Below are positions 25,473 to 33,785 of a DNA stretch of 64,000 bases, in pieces. This stretch comes from Muribaculaceae bacterium. Lineage in GTDB: Bacteria; Pseudomonadota; Alphaproteobacteria; Rs-D84. The stretch covers positions 310,001 through 374,000 of the forward strand of contig JAMPEH010000001.1 of NCBI GenBank assembly GCA_023665245.1, written 5' to 3'. Both the position numbers and the translations under genes were made by a program. Numbering within the stretch: the stretch's first letter is position 1; each line of letters opens with the position of its first letter. The notes beneath the pieces are model-generated. The model searched no databases. It was given only the letters and a program-made list of their open reading frames with translations, and was not told the origin of the DNA.

Positions 25473-25641
25473 ATGTGTGGTATTCACACATTGGGGTGTC
25501 GTAGCCCGCGAATTTGGCGTTCAGAAATGGACGAAAGAATCTCCAATCAAATTTGGTTGGGGGGCTGTGAATATATTGAATATCAGCACTATACCAAATT
25601 ATAGCTACGAACCTCCAACCACCGAAATTCCGGTGGTTTTT
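25473..25641 (+). promoter_or_regulatory. Structured 5' leader RNA, type A, copy 4
   Basis: Promoter TTGCGT (25436-25441), 18 bp, TATCAT (25460-25465) starts transcription at about 25472. P0 is ATGTGTG/CACACAT. The P1 loop is TCGTAGC (25499-25505) and its partner GCTACGA (25604-25610), both changed relative to copies 3 and 6. P2 pairs AATTTGG/CCAAATT. A CGTTC/GGACG hairpin and the ACTCCAA / TTGGTTGGGGGG / CCTCCAACC strand set follow. The terminator ACCACCG...CGGTGGT plus T5 ends before GGAGGTTTT and the ATG at 25677. Confidence 0.88.
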
Positions 25642-25676
25642 CATTCGCAACAATGAAAGGCAAAGGAGGTTTTAGA

Positions 25677-26198
25677 ATGAAAAACAAAATCATATTATAT
25701 ACCGCAGGGGGGCTGATGCTGAATATTCCACCGGCATTTGCATTAAGTTGGGTGAACCCGTCTGAGTGTGTTGATTGCAGAGATCCAATCGATGGTACAT
25801 GTACACAAACCGGTATTGGATGTTGTGACCCGTGTGCGGCGATTGGTGGAGAAATCAAACCAGTCACCTGTGATGAATCAACCTGTTCGGGGCAAACTGT
25901 GTCTGACGGGGATACATGCACCCAAACCGAAACGATGGGATGTCAAAACTTGCTTTGCCAAGTTGTCAGCACAACCGTACAATGTAAAAAAGGATACTAT
26001 GGTATGTGGCCATCGTATGATTCAGATACCAAAACTTGTTCGGGTTGCACCCGATGCCCGGCCAAGGACGGATATTATGGCACCACGTGGAATGCTGGGG
26101 CTATCACGGCGACATCATGCTATCTGCCGTCGGGCACACCGTTCAGTGACGCCACCGGCACCGGCATTTACGGCAGTGATTGTTATTGGGCCGGTTAA
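25677..26198 (+). CDS. Secreted Cys-rich protein of the leader-associated family (173 aa)
   Basis: GGAGG lies 7 bases before the ATG at 25677; an earlier in-frame ATG would put the ribosome binding site inside the gene. A signal peptide ends near NIPPAFA. Mature Cys occur in close spacing (ECVDCRDPIDGTCTQ, CCDPCAA) and the C-terminal motif is CYLPSGTPFSDATGTGIYGS-DCYWAG. The N-terminal half with its short Cys intervals differs from the paralogues. Function unknown. Confidence 0.8.
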   Translation: MKNKIILYTAGGLMLNIPPAFALSWVNPSECVDCRDPIDGTCTQTGIGCCDPCAAIGGEIKPVTCDESTCSGQTVSDGDTCTQTETMGCQNLLCQVVSTTVQCKKGYYGMWPSYDSDTKTCSGCTRCPAKDGYYGTTWNAGAITATSCYLPSGTPFSDATGTGIYGSDCYWAG

Positions 26199-26222
26199 GA
26201 AACGCCCCAAATGGGGCGTTTC
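26199..26222 (+). terminator. Intrinsic terminator
   Basis: AACGCCCC (26201-26208) pairs with GGGGCGTT (26213-26220); the flanks are A-rich and T-rich. Confidence 0.8.
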
Positions 26223-26326
26223 TGATTTGGGTGTCGCAACAATGCACCGCGAATATGGATTATAATTTTTGTAATGCAGATTTTAATGGCTTGTTTTTGC
26301 CTGTGCTGTGTTTTATACTAAATCTT

Positions 26327-26541
26327 GAAATCAATCAGATGTTGGTTTCGGGACGTCGAAAATCCCTTAATTATCCGGTGCAATGCATCGTTAAAATCTG
26401 TCACAGCAACGGTTGTTGCTGAACCTGACGCGTAATGGGTCGGGTTGTGTCGGTTATATAACAGGGTTCGCCCAAAGGCCGACAGGTCATTGATAATTAT
26501 GATTTTTCGAACTTCCCGACCACCAGTGATTTGGTGGTTTT
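26327..26541 (+). promoter_or_regulatory. Structured 5' leader RNA, type C, copy 5
   Basis: Promoter TTGTTT (26291-26296), 17 bp, TATACT (26314-26319) starts at about 26326, one base before P0 (GAAATCAA/TTGGTTTC). The P1 loop TCGAAAA (26356-26362) matches TTTTCGA (26504-26510). P2 pairs TAATTATC/GATAATTA. After a GGTGC/GCATC hairpin comes the strand GGTCGGG, complementary to CCCGACC (26515 on) and partly to upstream sequence. The inner arm TGTCGG/CCGACA encloses GGGttcgCCC. The terminator is ACCACC...GGTGGT with a T-run. Confidence 0.88.
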
Positions 26542-26573
26542 GTTTTATTCACAAACAAATAAAGGAAGCGAAA

Positions 26574-27182
26574 ATGAAAAAATTAATAATATGTACATCC
26601 GCGGTCATTTGCATGGCCATAGGCGATGCCAGTGCGTCTGTATCTGAATATACTTGCAAGACAGGGGACTGTAAGCAATCAAGTATATCTTATTCTGGTT
26701 CGTCTTGTTCGTGTGATGGGTATATGATGTCTATCAGTCCACAATACACGTGCACGCGTCCGGTCGATTGTGCATATGATGACGATGATACAGAATATGC
26801 CCACTGTTATAATGGATGGTGTGCGCGTGTTATTAGGCAGGATTCTTGTGAAGATTATCAGTACGAGGGTAGTCAATATGCCTCGGATGGTCTGTTTGAT
26901 AATACGTGTTATAATTGTCCCGCCCATGCAACATGTAATGGTTATAGTATGACGTGTGATACAGGGTATTATATGGTTTATTTGGGACAGAATCAGCAGG
27001 TTGTCGACAAGACCACTGACGTTGCACTGGTCTTGGGCTGTCAAAAATGCCCCGCAGGGACGGGCGGTCAAATAATAACCAGCGAACCCGATGCAAGAGA
27101 GATATGGGAATGTTATGCCACCGGTGGCACCGACAGTACCGGCACATATATTTATAAATCAAAATGTTATTATGATGATTAA
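26574..27182 (+). CDS. Secreted Cys-rich protein of the leader-associated family (202 aa)
   Basis: The ATG at 26574 follows AAAGGAAG, whose GGAAG is complementary to CTTCC in the leader. A signal peptide (MKKLIICTSAVICMAIGDASA) precedes a Cys-rich part with CSCDGY, CYNCPAHATCNGYSMTCDTG and CQKCPAG modules of TNFR/EGF type. The protein ends ECYATGGTDSTGTYIYKSKCYYDD. Most similar in layout to the gene at 17455. Function unknown. Confidence 0.8.
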   Translation: MKKLIICTSAVICMAIGDASASVSEYTCKTGDCKQSSISYSGSSCSCDGYMMSISPQYTCTRPVDCAYDDDDTEYAHCYNGWCARVIRQDSCEDYQYEGSQYASDGLFDNTCYNCPAHATCNGYSMTCDTGYYMVYLGQNQQVVDKTTDVALVLGCQKCPAGTGGQIITSEPDAREIWECYATGGTDSTGTYIYKSKCYYDD

Positions 27183-27197
27183 CTGTATTATAAAATA

Positions 27198-27220
27198 CGC
27201 CCCAATCGGGGCGGATTTTA
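27198..27220 (+). terminator. Intrinsic terminator
   Basis: CGCCCC-AATC-GGGGCG followed by GATTTT. Confidence 0.75.
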
Positions 27221-27284
27221 ATATGTATTGATTGGTAATTTCGTGTACTGCCAGATTTGTTCTTCTTGAACAGGGGACTGCTTC

Positions 27285-27400
27285 CCTCTCTTGCCGTCAC
27301 CCCGTTGAAGAACGTGGGCCATTGCGTTCCTCGGCTCTCCTAGTGCTAGGACAATTCATAGCACAGTGGATGCCGTCCTGCGACGGCATGACTGTGTGTG
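27285..27400. repeat. Dispersed intergenic repeat modules
   Basis: CACCCCGTTGAAGAACG, CTCCTAGTGCTAGGA and GATGCCGTCCTGCGACGGCATGAC units recur from the other repeat blocks. This block runs up to the 3' end of alaS on the opposite strand. Confidence 0.8.
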
Positions 27401-27407
27401 TATGGGA

Positions 27408-29483
27408 TTATTCTGCCAGTGTTCCGACCGACATTGTGATACGGCGAATACCACTGCTGATAGATTTTTCTTTGTTAATCTTGGCCTTTAAGATTTCACC
27501 AGTATGATAGATATGTGTCCCGCCGCACAGTTCGCATGAAACATCGCCGGCGGTAATAACCTTTACCACGTCGCCGTATTTTTCACCAAACAGCGCCATC
27601 GCACCACGTGATTTTGCGTCTTCGATTGACATTTCTTCGTGTTTGACGTCCATATCCGCGGCAATCCATTTGTTTACCAAATCTTCAACGGCCGCCTTTT
27701 CTTCGGCCGTCATCGCACGACCAAATGAAAAGTCAAAACGCACAGAATCCGGCGATACCTTGGAACCACGCTGGGCAACATCATCGTTTAATACGTGTTG
27801 CAATGCCGCCTGCAACAGGTGTGTCGCCGTGTGTGCACGTGCGGTTTGCTGACGAACCAATGCATTAATTTTTGTTTGTACCACGTCACCCACGGCCAGG
27901 TCACCTGTCAGTGTACCCTTGTGAATAACAACGTTGTCGGCACGTGCAGCCTCGGCCACGGTCATGACCAATGCGCTATCTTTGATAATTTCGCCACTGT
28001 CGCCAACCTGGCCACCCTGGGTGCCATAGAAATTGGTTTTATCCAGTGCAACCTCTACCGCGTCACCTGCATTGGCCGATTGTACAAATTCGCCATCGCG
28101 CAAAATGCCCAAAACAGTTGATTTTAATTCAGTGCTCGGTGCGTATTTAGACGTGTCGTCTGTTGCATTCAGGTTCTGTGATTCCCACAGTGTTTTTGTG
28201 CCCTTGGTATTGGCGCGTGAACGTTCTTTTTGTTCGGTCATTGATTTTTCAAATCCTGCAACATCAACGTCCAGCCCCTTGTCACGCAAAATCATTTGGG
28301 TTAAATCCAGCGGGAATCCGTACGTATCAAACAGTTTGAACGCAACATCCCCCGGCAGTGTCTTGTTATTTAATTTCGGCAATTCCGCATCCAACAGTTT
28401 CATGCCGTTTTGCAGCATGTCTGCAAATGCATTTTCTTCATTTTGAATAATTTCAACAACACGTGCCTGTTCGCGGCCCAGTTCTGGATATGCGTCACCC
28501 ATTTCTGTAATCAACGCCGGATACAGTTTTGATAACAACGCACCGCGATGCCCCAGTATCTGTCCATGTCGCATTGCGCGGCGCAAGATACGGCGAATTA
28601 CATAACCACGGTCGGTATTGGATGGAATTACACCATCTGCGATTGAAAATCCAACCGCACGCAGATGGTCTGCAATAACCTTGAACGACGCAACATTTTC
28701 ATCGGTCTTTTTTACGCCCGTCACAGATTCAGTCGCCGCAATCAAATTGCGGAACAGGTCTGTATCATAGTTATCATGTACGCCCTGTAAAATTGATGCA
28801 AATCGTTCCAGACCGGCCCCGGTATCAACGTTTTGCTTTGGCAGTGGTGTTAAATTCCCATTTGCATCGCAATCATACTGCATGAACACGTCGTTCCATA
28901 TTTCGACAAAGCGCCCGCCGTCTTCATTTTCGGACCCCGGCAAACCGCCCGGGATATCTTCGCCAAAGTCATAGTGCATTTCTGTGCATGGGCCACATGG
29001 GCCGGTATCGCCCGCCGACCACCAGTTATCTTTGCCCAAGCGAATTGCGTCTTTGCCTGCAACTTTCTTCCAGATGGCGGCGGCCTCGTCATCACTGTGA
29101 TGAACCGTCACGACAATTCTGTTTGGATCCAGACCAAAAACCTGGGTCAATAATTCCCATGACATTTCAATCGCGCCTTCTTTGAAATAATCACCAAAAG
29201 ACCAATTGCCTAACATTTCAAAGAACGTATGATGCCGGCCATCAAATCCGACTTCGTCCAAGTCATTATGTTTACCCCCGGCGCGGATACATTTTTGAAC
29301 GTCGGCAACGCGCGACGCAAACGCAGGTTCTGTCCCTTGTAAAATACCCTTCCATGGAACCATACCGGCAACCGTGAATAATAATGTCGGGTCATTCGGT
29401 ATCAGTGACGCCGACGGCACTATTTTGTGGCCCTTGGATTCAAAGTAATCTAAAAACAGTTTGCGTATTTCGTTGTATGTCAT
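27408..29483 (-). CDS. alaS: Alanyl-tRNA synthetase lacking the C-terminal C-Ala domain (691 aa)
   Basis: The class II core is intact: N-terminal IRKLFLDYFESKGH, motif 2 region and GLERFASILQGVHDNYDTDLF. The editing domain carries the metal site HTATHLL and CGGTH near the C-terminus. The protein stops about 30 residues after CGGTH, whereas typical bacterial enzymes continue for another 170-190 residues of C-Ala domain that contacts the tRNA elbow and dimerises. The sequence beyond the stop is a repeat block, so the domain is absent rather than split off. A TTGCAA, 17 bp, TAGAAT promoter precedes it. Confidence 0.93.
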   Translation of the reverse strand: MTYNEIRKLFLDYFESKGHKIVPSASLIPNDPTLLFTVAGMVPWKGILQGTEPAFASRVADVQKCIRAGGKHNDLDEVGFDGRHHTFFEMLGNWSFGDYFKEGAIEMSWELLTQVFGLDPNRIVVTVHHSDDEAAAIWKKVAGKDAIRLGKDNWWSAGDTGPCGPCTEMHYDFGEDIPGGLPGSENEDGGRFVEIWNDVFMQYDCDANGNLTPLPKQNVDTGAGLERFASILQGVHDNYDTDLFRNLIAATESVTGVKKTDENVASFKVIADHLRAVGFSIADGVIPSNTDRGYVIRRILRRAMRHGQILGHRGALLSKLYPALITEMGDAYPELGREQARVVEIIQNEENAFADMLQNGMKLLDAELPKLNNKTLPGDVAFKLFDTYGFPLDLTQMILRDKGLDVDVAGFEKSMTEQKERSRANTKGTKTLWESQNLNATDDTSKYAPSTELKSTVLGILRDGEFVQSANAGDAVEVALDKTNFYGTQGGQVGDSGEIIKDSALVMTVAEAARADNVVIHKGTLTGDLAVGDVVQTKINALVRQQTARAHTATHLLQAALQHVLNDDVAQRGSKVSPDSVRFDFSFGRAMTAEEKAAVEDLVNKWIAADMDVKHEEMSIEDAKSRGAMALFGEKYGDVVKVITAGDVSCELCGGTHIYHTGEILKAKINKEKSISSGIRRITMSVGTLAE

Positions 29484-29551
29484 TGTTTCAGTTTCCTTTA
29501 TTATTTTTGTGCAATTCTAAATATATTGCGCACATCTTGCAATCAGAATTT

Positions 29552-30364
29552 TTATTTGTCCGCGCCCGGGTTTAATGCCGCGGCCAATATCGCGTCGTAT
29601 CGTGCAATCGTGTCATTAATTCGTGCATGTCCTGCCGCACCGCGCAGAATTGCACGCCCATATTTTATCGGGGATGTGTCCAGATTCGTCGTTATATAAT
29701 TGACCGTATCCATATATATCGGACTGGCGGTTGGATTAATGTGTCGTGCGTATGTATTCAGCATTGTCCACATAATTGCATCAAATGGGGGGCGAAAATC
29801 CAAACTGTCGTCAATTTCATGCATTTTGTCATATATCTGTGCAACTGTATCGTTTAAACCACGCATCACAGAAAACCGCAATGGAATGCCGCATATTCCG
29901 ATATTTGGACGAACCAGCACCGCATTTTCACCATCAGGTACACATGCATCCGGATTCGCAATGGCTGACACCAAATCTGCCACCCGCCGGCGCAGCGATA
30001 TTGAATTTTGCATTACCGCGAATACATCCAATCCGACATCCGGAATATCCGCATTTACTAGTATGTCGTTATCATTGATGAAAATAATCCATTTTGGCAC
30101 GTGGTGTAATTTAGACGCCACCCTAACGATTTCCATACGTGCACGCATAGTGTCTACGTTTTCTGTGCCATTTATAATGTGTAATCTACCCCTGTACCCC
30201 AGACGTCGAATATCGCGACGGGTGACATTTGTTGTTGGATTGTCATTATATATAATCAGTAAAAATCGCCCACGCAGCCGTGATAACGCCGGCACCGATA
30301 TTCGCATCAGTTCATTGTGAAAGGTGGTAAGTCCGATAATCAGGTCAATTTTTTTGCCAAACAT
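29552..30364 (-). CDS. Putative glycosyltransferase-like protein (270 aa)
   Basis: The start KKIDLIIGLTTFHNELMRISVPAL and the later WIIFINDNDILVNA (about residues 90-105, an acidic D-x-D motif after a hydrophobic strand) fit a GT-A fold. The usual GT2 N-terminal signature is absent, so family placement is open. There is no signal peptide or membrane span. It is the gene upstream of alaS on the same strand and might share its transcript. Confidence 0.5.
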   Translation of the reverse strand: MFGKKIDLIIGLTTFHNELMRISVPALSRLRGRFLLIIYNDNPTTNVTRRDIRRLGYRGRLHIINGTENVDTMRARMEIVRVASKLHHVPKWIIFINDNDILVNADIPDVGLDVFAVMQNSISLRRRVADLVSAIANPDACVPDGENAVLVRPNIGICGIPLRFSVMRGLNDTVAQIYDKMHEIDDSLDFRPPFDAIMWTMLNTYARHINPTASPIYMDTVNYITTNLDTSPIKYGRAILRGAAGHARINDTIARYDAILAAALNPGADK

Positions 30365-30455
30365 AGTGTAATAAATTTTAAATAAAACTTTCTAAAATTG
30401 CAATTGGTTAATTGTTTATGATATAATCATTAATAATAACCGAGAGAATATTCAC

Positions 30456-30935
30456 ATGAAGCCATCGATGATATTTGCAATAATAATGTTAACGGCAATC
30501 GTATTGATTGTGTCATTTGATTTGCAATTGTCGCCGACAGTTCCGATTGAATTACCGGCCAGTGTCGATGCTGGCTCTGTATTATACGTGTGTCCCGCGG
30601 CCAGTGATATGTGGGATGCAGTCGCCCAGGGTATTCGCCCGTTTGTTCGTCCAATAACAATCGGATTTTTCTTTGCAGCGATGATATTACTGTTTGTATG
30701 GGGATGGGCACTGTACCAAAATTTATTAAAAGATAAATTTGACCGTGCATCATTTGCGACGCCGTGGTCTTTTACCAAGTTCTTGTTTTGGGCGATGGTT
30801 GTCATTACTATTGCAATTGCAACGCCAAATTATTTTAAAACAGTGCATTTAACCAATTGGAACGGGGATTATGTCTTGTGCGACAGTAATACCCCAAATG
30901 CCCAGGCGGTACCTGAAAATCGCGTCACGCGCTGA
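30456..30935 (+). CDS. Membrane protein with three predicted spans (159 aa)
   Basis: Spans are at about residues 4-22 (MIFAIIMLTAIVLIVSFDL), 66-85 (ITIGFFFAAMILLFVWGWAL) and 107-125 (LFWAMVVITIAIATPNYF). The loop before span 2 contains one Cys and the C-terminal tail another (YVLCDSN). No recognised family. Its start has a GAGAG site. It is divergent from the glycosyltransferase-like gene. Confidence 0.6.
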   Translation: MKPSMIFAIIMLTAIVLIVSFDLQLSPTVPIELPASVDAGSVLYVCPAASDMWDAVAQGIRPFVRPITIGFFFAAMILLFVWGWALYQNLLKDKFDRASFATPWSFTKFLFWAMVVITIAIATPNYFKTVHLTNWNGDYVLCDSNTPNAQAVPENRVTR

Positions 30936-30996
30936 TTTACAGTATTTGGCGGAATTTGTCAAGAATATAAATTTTTTGCAAAAAATAAATATAGTC

Positions 30997-31025
30997 TTGA
31001 CTTAAAGGGCGGAATTCTCTACGAT
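30997..31025 (+). promoter_or_regulatory. Promoter of hupB
   Basis: TTGACT (30997-31002), exactly 17 bp, TACGAT (31020-31025). The transcript would start near 31032, 144 bases before the gene. Confidence 0.75.
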
Positions 31026-31041
31026 TCGTACAAGCAGTACA

Positions 31042-31130
31042 GGCAATGTCCTTGAAATACGGGTGATATGCGATGTGCATCTGTTCTGAAATGCAGAAAT
31101 ATGCACGGTACAGATTTCAAAGACATTGCC
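31042..31130 (+). promoter_or_regulatory. Long hairpin leader of the HU mRNA
   Basis: GGCAATGTC (31042-31050) pairs with GACATTGCC (31122-31130) and TTGAAAT (31052-31058) with ATTTCAA (31114-31120), giving 16 base pairs with one mismatch. The enclosed 55 bases hold GTGCAT/ATGCAC and CTG/CAG hairpins. It lies between promoter and gene, so most of the HU leader is this cruciform-like structure. HU binds such structures in DNA and RNA, which makes autoregulation plausible. Confidence 0.7.
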
Positions 31131-31175
31131 GTGGACTGCCGGACACCTGAAATAATTTATGAAAGGAGAAACATT

Positions 31176-31448
31176 ATGAACAAACAGCAACTGATTGAAG
31201 CAATCGCAAACGATGTTGATGTCACCAAGGCAACAGCTGCAGCATGCCTGGATTCATTTATCAACACTGTCACAAAAGTTTTGAAAAAGAAAGGCGAAGT
31301 TCGTTTGGTCGGTTTTGGTACATTTACAACTGCAAAACGCAAGGCAACAACTGGCCGTAATCCTCAGACTGGTGCTGCTATCAAAATCCCAGCATCTGTT
31401 CAGCCTAAATTCAAACCAGGCAAGGCTTTGAAGGATACATTGAACTAA
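31176..31448 (+). CDS. hupB: DNA-binding protein HU
   Basis: The 90-residue protein has the HU fold sequence: MNKQQLIEAIANDVDVTKATAAACLDSF, then VRLVGFGTFTTAKRKATTGRNPQTG with the DNA-intercalating arm and the conserved Arg-Asn-Pro, ending KFKPGKALKDTLN. The start at 31176 has GAAAGGAGAA upstream; longer in-frame reading runs through the leader hairpin. It compacts and bends chromosomal DNA. Confidence 0.95.
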   Translation: MNKQQLIEAIANDVDVTKATAAACLDSFINTVTKVLKKKGEVRLVGFGTFTTAKRKATTGRNPQTGAAIKIPASVQPKFKPGKALKDTLN

Positions 31449-31470
31449 ATCATTTGATTTATGTTTAAAA

Positions 31471-31500
31471 AACACCCGCCAATTGGTGGGTGTTTTTTTA
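31471..31500 (+). terminator. Intrinsic terminator of hupB
   Basis: AAACACCCGCC pairs with GGTGGGTGTTT (one G-T pair) around AATT, followed by a T-run. Confidence 0.9.
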
Positions 31501-31547
31501 TAAAAATAGCACTTTCTTTTAACCCTAAAAAATGGCATAATATAGGC

Positions 31548-31871
31548 ATGAAAAAGTTAAATTTATTATTCTTGGTGGCGTTAACTATGGCGGCGTGTCA
31601 TCGTGGCGCCGATGAATATGTCGCGGATAACATGTATTATGAATCAGATACGGTTGTTGAATATACGGCCCCGGTGCCTGTGACAACACGTATTGGCGCA
31701 AATCTGGATCGGGATTTGGTTGTTGAAACAGATAAACATATTATCCAGATGGTGGGGAATCCAGATAAAAAATATGAATATCGTGTTTGGATTGGTGATA
31801 CGGATGAAAGTACAGATCCCGATGTTATTGTAAATCGTGGCACGGTAATGGTGCGGACGGATGACGAATAG
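31548..31871 (+). CDS. Small lipoprotein (107 aa)
   Basis: The start MKKLNLLFLVALTMAACHRG carries a lipobox ending in Ala-Ala-Cys at residue 17. The rest is acidic with beta-strand-like alternation (DRDLVVETDKHIIQMVG, KYEYRVWIGDTDESTD). No ribosome binding site is seen, and CATAAT (31536-31541) as -10 would start transcription at about the ATG, so the mRNA may be leaderless. It overlaps the next gene by 11 bases. Confidence 0.65.
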   Translation: MKKLNLLFLVALTMAACHRGADEYVADNMYYESDTVVEYTAPVPVTTRIGANLDRDLVVETDKHIIQMVGNPDKKYEYRVWIGDTDESTDPDVIVNRGTVMVRTDDE

Positions 31872-32349
31872 GGCGCCGGGTATAAAAACAAATGTTATGC
31901 GTGTACTGGATGCGGCGGGCGTTCAGTATGCGCATTTTTCTTATGATGCAGACAAATATAAAACCGGACTGGAAATTGCAACGGCCCTGGGGCAAAATGC
32001 GGCGATGGTATTCAAAACATTGGTGACAATTGCGCGACCGGGTAAATATTATGTTTTTATGGTGCCAGTGTGTCATGAATTAGACTTAAAGCGTGCCGCC
32101 GCCGCGGTTGGTGAAAAATCTTTAAATATGCTGCCCCAGCGGGAATTATTGGGAATAACTGGCTATATTCATGGCGGATGCAGTCCGATTGGTATGAAAA
32201 AACAGTTTGTCACAGTAATTGACGCGTCTGCACAAAACTTTGAAAAAATAATATTCAGTGCCGGCCGTGTCGGTCATCAGGTGGAAATTCCCGTCATTGA
32301 CCTACAAAAATTAATCAAACCAACATTTGCAGACATTTGTGTTCAATAA
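31861..32349 (+). CDS. ybaK: Cys-tRNA(Pro)/Cys-tRNA(Cys) deacylase, YbaK family
   Basis: This editing factor clears mischarged tRNA-Pro. Family motifs are MVFKTLVTIARPGKYYVFMVPV with the conserved Lys in VFKTL near residue 46, and GYIHGGCSPIGMKKQ near residue 103. Length 162 aa is typical. It overlaps the lipoprotein gene in another frame and ends back to back with the convergent flavoprotein gene (32349/32350). Confidence 0.9.
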   Translation: MTNRAPGIKTNVMRVLDAAGVQYAHFSYDADKYKTGLEIATALGQNAAMVFKTLVTIARPGKYYVFMVPVCHELDLKRAAAAVGEKSLNMLPQRELLGITGYIHGGCSPIGMKKQFVTVIDASAQNFEKIIFSAGRVGHQVEIPVIDLQKLIKPTFADICVQ

Positions 32350-33504
32350 TTATGCATTTGTGCCTGCAACATATCCACTGGCCCACGCCCAGTGCAGGTT
32401 GAATCCACCCAAATCCCCCGCGATATCTAATACTTCGCCAACGAAAAACAGGCCCGGACATAATTTTGATTCCATGGTCTTGGATGATATATCTGTGGTT
32501 GCAACGCCGCCACGCATAACCTCGGCCCCACGCATACCGAACAGTTTTATTTTATCCCCCGGGATAAACGTGTATGATATTTTGTCTGCAATTTGACGCA
32601 ACTGGGCATCTTTATAATCGGCGATATTTTTTGCCCCATCGCCAAACATACGCGCCGCGCGATTTGGCATGTGCGCTGCCAATATGGCGGATATGCTGCG
32701 CCGGCCGCACGTTTGTTTCGCACCGCGCAGTAATTCGTACACATCGCCCCCAGGCATCAGATTTATATGAATACCGTTTTGTAAATCCCGTACTGTTGCA
32801 CGATATGTTGCCGGCCCCCCAATACCAAAATGGGTAAATAACATCGCGTCAACTATTGTTTCGTGTCCCACTGTGATTTGCACCGGCATTGATGTCCCGG
32901 CCAGTTCGTGCGAAAATACATCCGTCACGATTCCACACAGGGCAGGGCGTGGTGGTATAATTTTGTGCCCAAAATGCTTGGCGATTTGAAATCCGATATC
33001 TGATACGCCGGCCACCGGAAATGATGTTCCGCCCGTTGCAACGATTACAGATTTTGCTGTAAAAGTATCATTGGTGCCGCGTACGATAAAAGTATCATCG
33101 TTTTTTTCAATCGCGGTGACGGTGGTATCTGTATATATTTTCGCACCATTTGCCCATTGTATCAATGCATCCACCATACAGGACGCATCGTCTGCACAGA
33201 AATATTGTCCTGCGGCTTTCTGAACCCATGTTATATTATGTGCCGCCGCCCAATCCAGCATATCGGATGGTGAAAATTGTGTAATCGCACTGCGGACAAA
33301 ATCTGGATTTTCGCCAAAGTATCGGTCACGCGCCGCCGCCATGTTGGTAAAATTGCACCGCCCACCACCAGACATCATAACCTTGCGCAGGGGTGTATGC
33401 CCCATATCCAGTACCGCAACGCGTTTGCCACGCTTTGCCACAACGCCGGCGGCAAATATTCCAGACGCACCCGCACCAATAATAATTACATCATATTTTT
33501 TCAT
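32350..33504 (-). CDS. NAD(P)/FAD-dependent oxidoreductase, HI0933/BaiN-like family (384 aa)
   Basis: The FAD-binding dinucleotide fold is at the N-terminus (YDVIIIGAGASGIFAAGVVAKRG). The family signature KVMMSGGGRCNFTN is at about residue 42 and ATGGTSFPVAG near 155. C-terminal GEVLDIAGDLGGFNLHWAWASG completes the FAD site. Physiological substrates for this family are not well defined. The start codon at 33504 begins a canonical nucleotide-binding strand. Confidence 0.9.
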   Translation of the reverse strand: MKKYDVIIIGAGASGIFAAGVVAKRGKRVAVLDMGHTPLRKVMMSGGGRCNFTNMAAARDRYFGENPDFVRSAITQFSPSDMLDWAAAHNITWVQKAAGQYFCADDASCMVDALIQWANGAKIYTDTTVTAIEKNDDTFIVRGTNDTFTAKSVIVATGGTSFPVAGVSDIGFQIAKHFGHKIIPPRPALCGIVTDVFSHELAGTSMPVQITVGHETIVDAMLFTHFGIGGPATYRATVRDLQNGIHINLMPGGDVYELLRGAKQTCGRRSISAILAAHMPNRAARMFGDGAKNIADYKDAQLRQIADKISYTFIPGDKIKLFGMRGAEVMRGGVATTDISSKTMESKLCPGLFFVGEVLDIAGDLGGFNLHWAWASGYVAGTNA

Positions 33505-33574
33505 AGTTTAATGATAAATCAATGTCGGTAAAAAATCTATTGTTAATAAACGAGCTTTGTTATATCATAAAAAC

Positions 33575-33755
33575 GACGACGGGTGTTCCGTTGTCGGGGT
33601 GTCGAAACCCTTATTATGTTGCCCAGTGTATGCTGGGTATGAACCAAACTCCAACCTTTTACGGTTGGGGGGCTGTGATATATTTGAATAAGCAGCACTA
33701 TTACATAATATAGTTTCGAACCTCCAACCGTCTGAAATGTTTTCAGCGGTTTTTT
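33575..33755 (+). promoter_or_regulatory. Structured 5' leader RNA, type A, copy 6
   Basis: Promoter TTGTTA (33540-33545), 17 bp, TATCAT (33563-33568) starts at about 33575, the first base of P0 (GACGACGG/CCGTTGTC). The P1 loop TCGAAAC (33602-33608) matches GTTTCGA (33713-33719). P2 pairs TATTATG/CATAATA. Hairpin CCCAG/CTGGG follows. CTCCAACC (33649-33656) and CCTCCAACC (33721-33729) both complement GGTTGGGGGG (33663-33672). The terminator ACCGTCTGAAA...TTTCAGCGGT plus T6 precedes GGAGGTT (33774-33780), which is complementary to AACCTCC. Confidence 0.9.
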
Positions 33756-33785
33756 CATTCACAACAATGAAAAGGAGGTTTAAGA

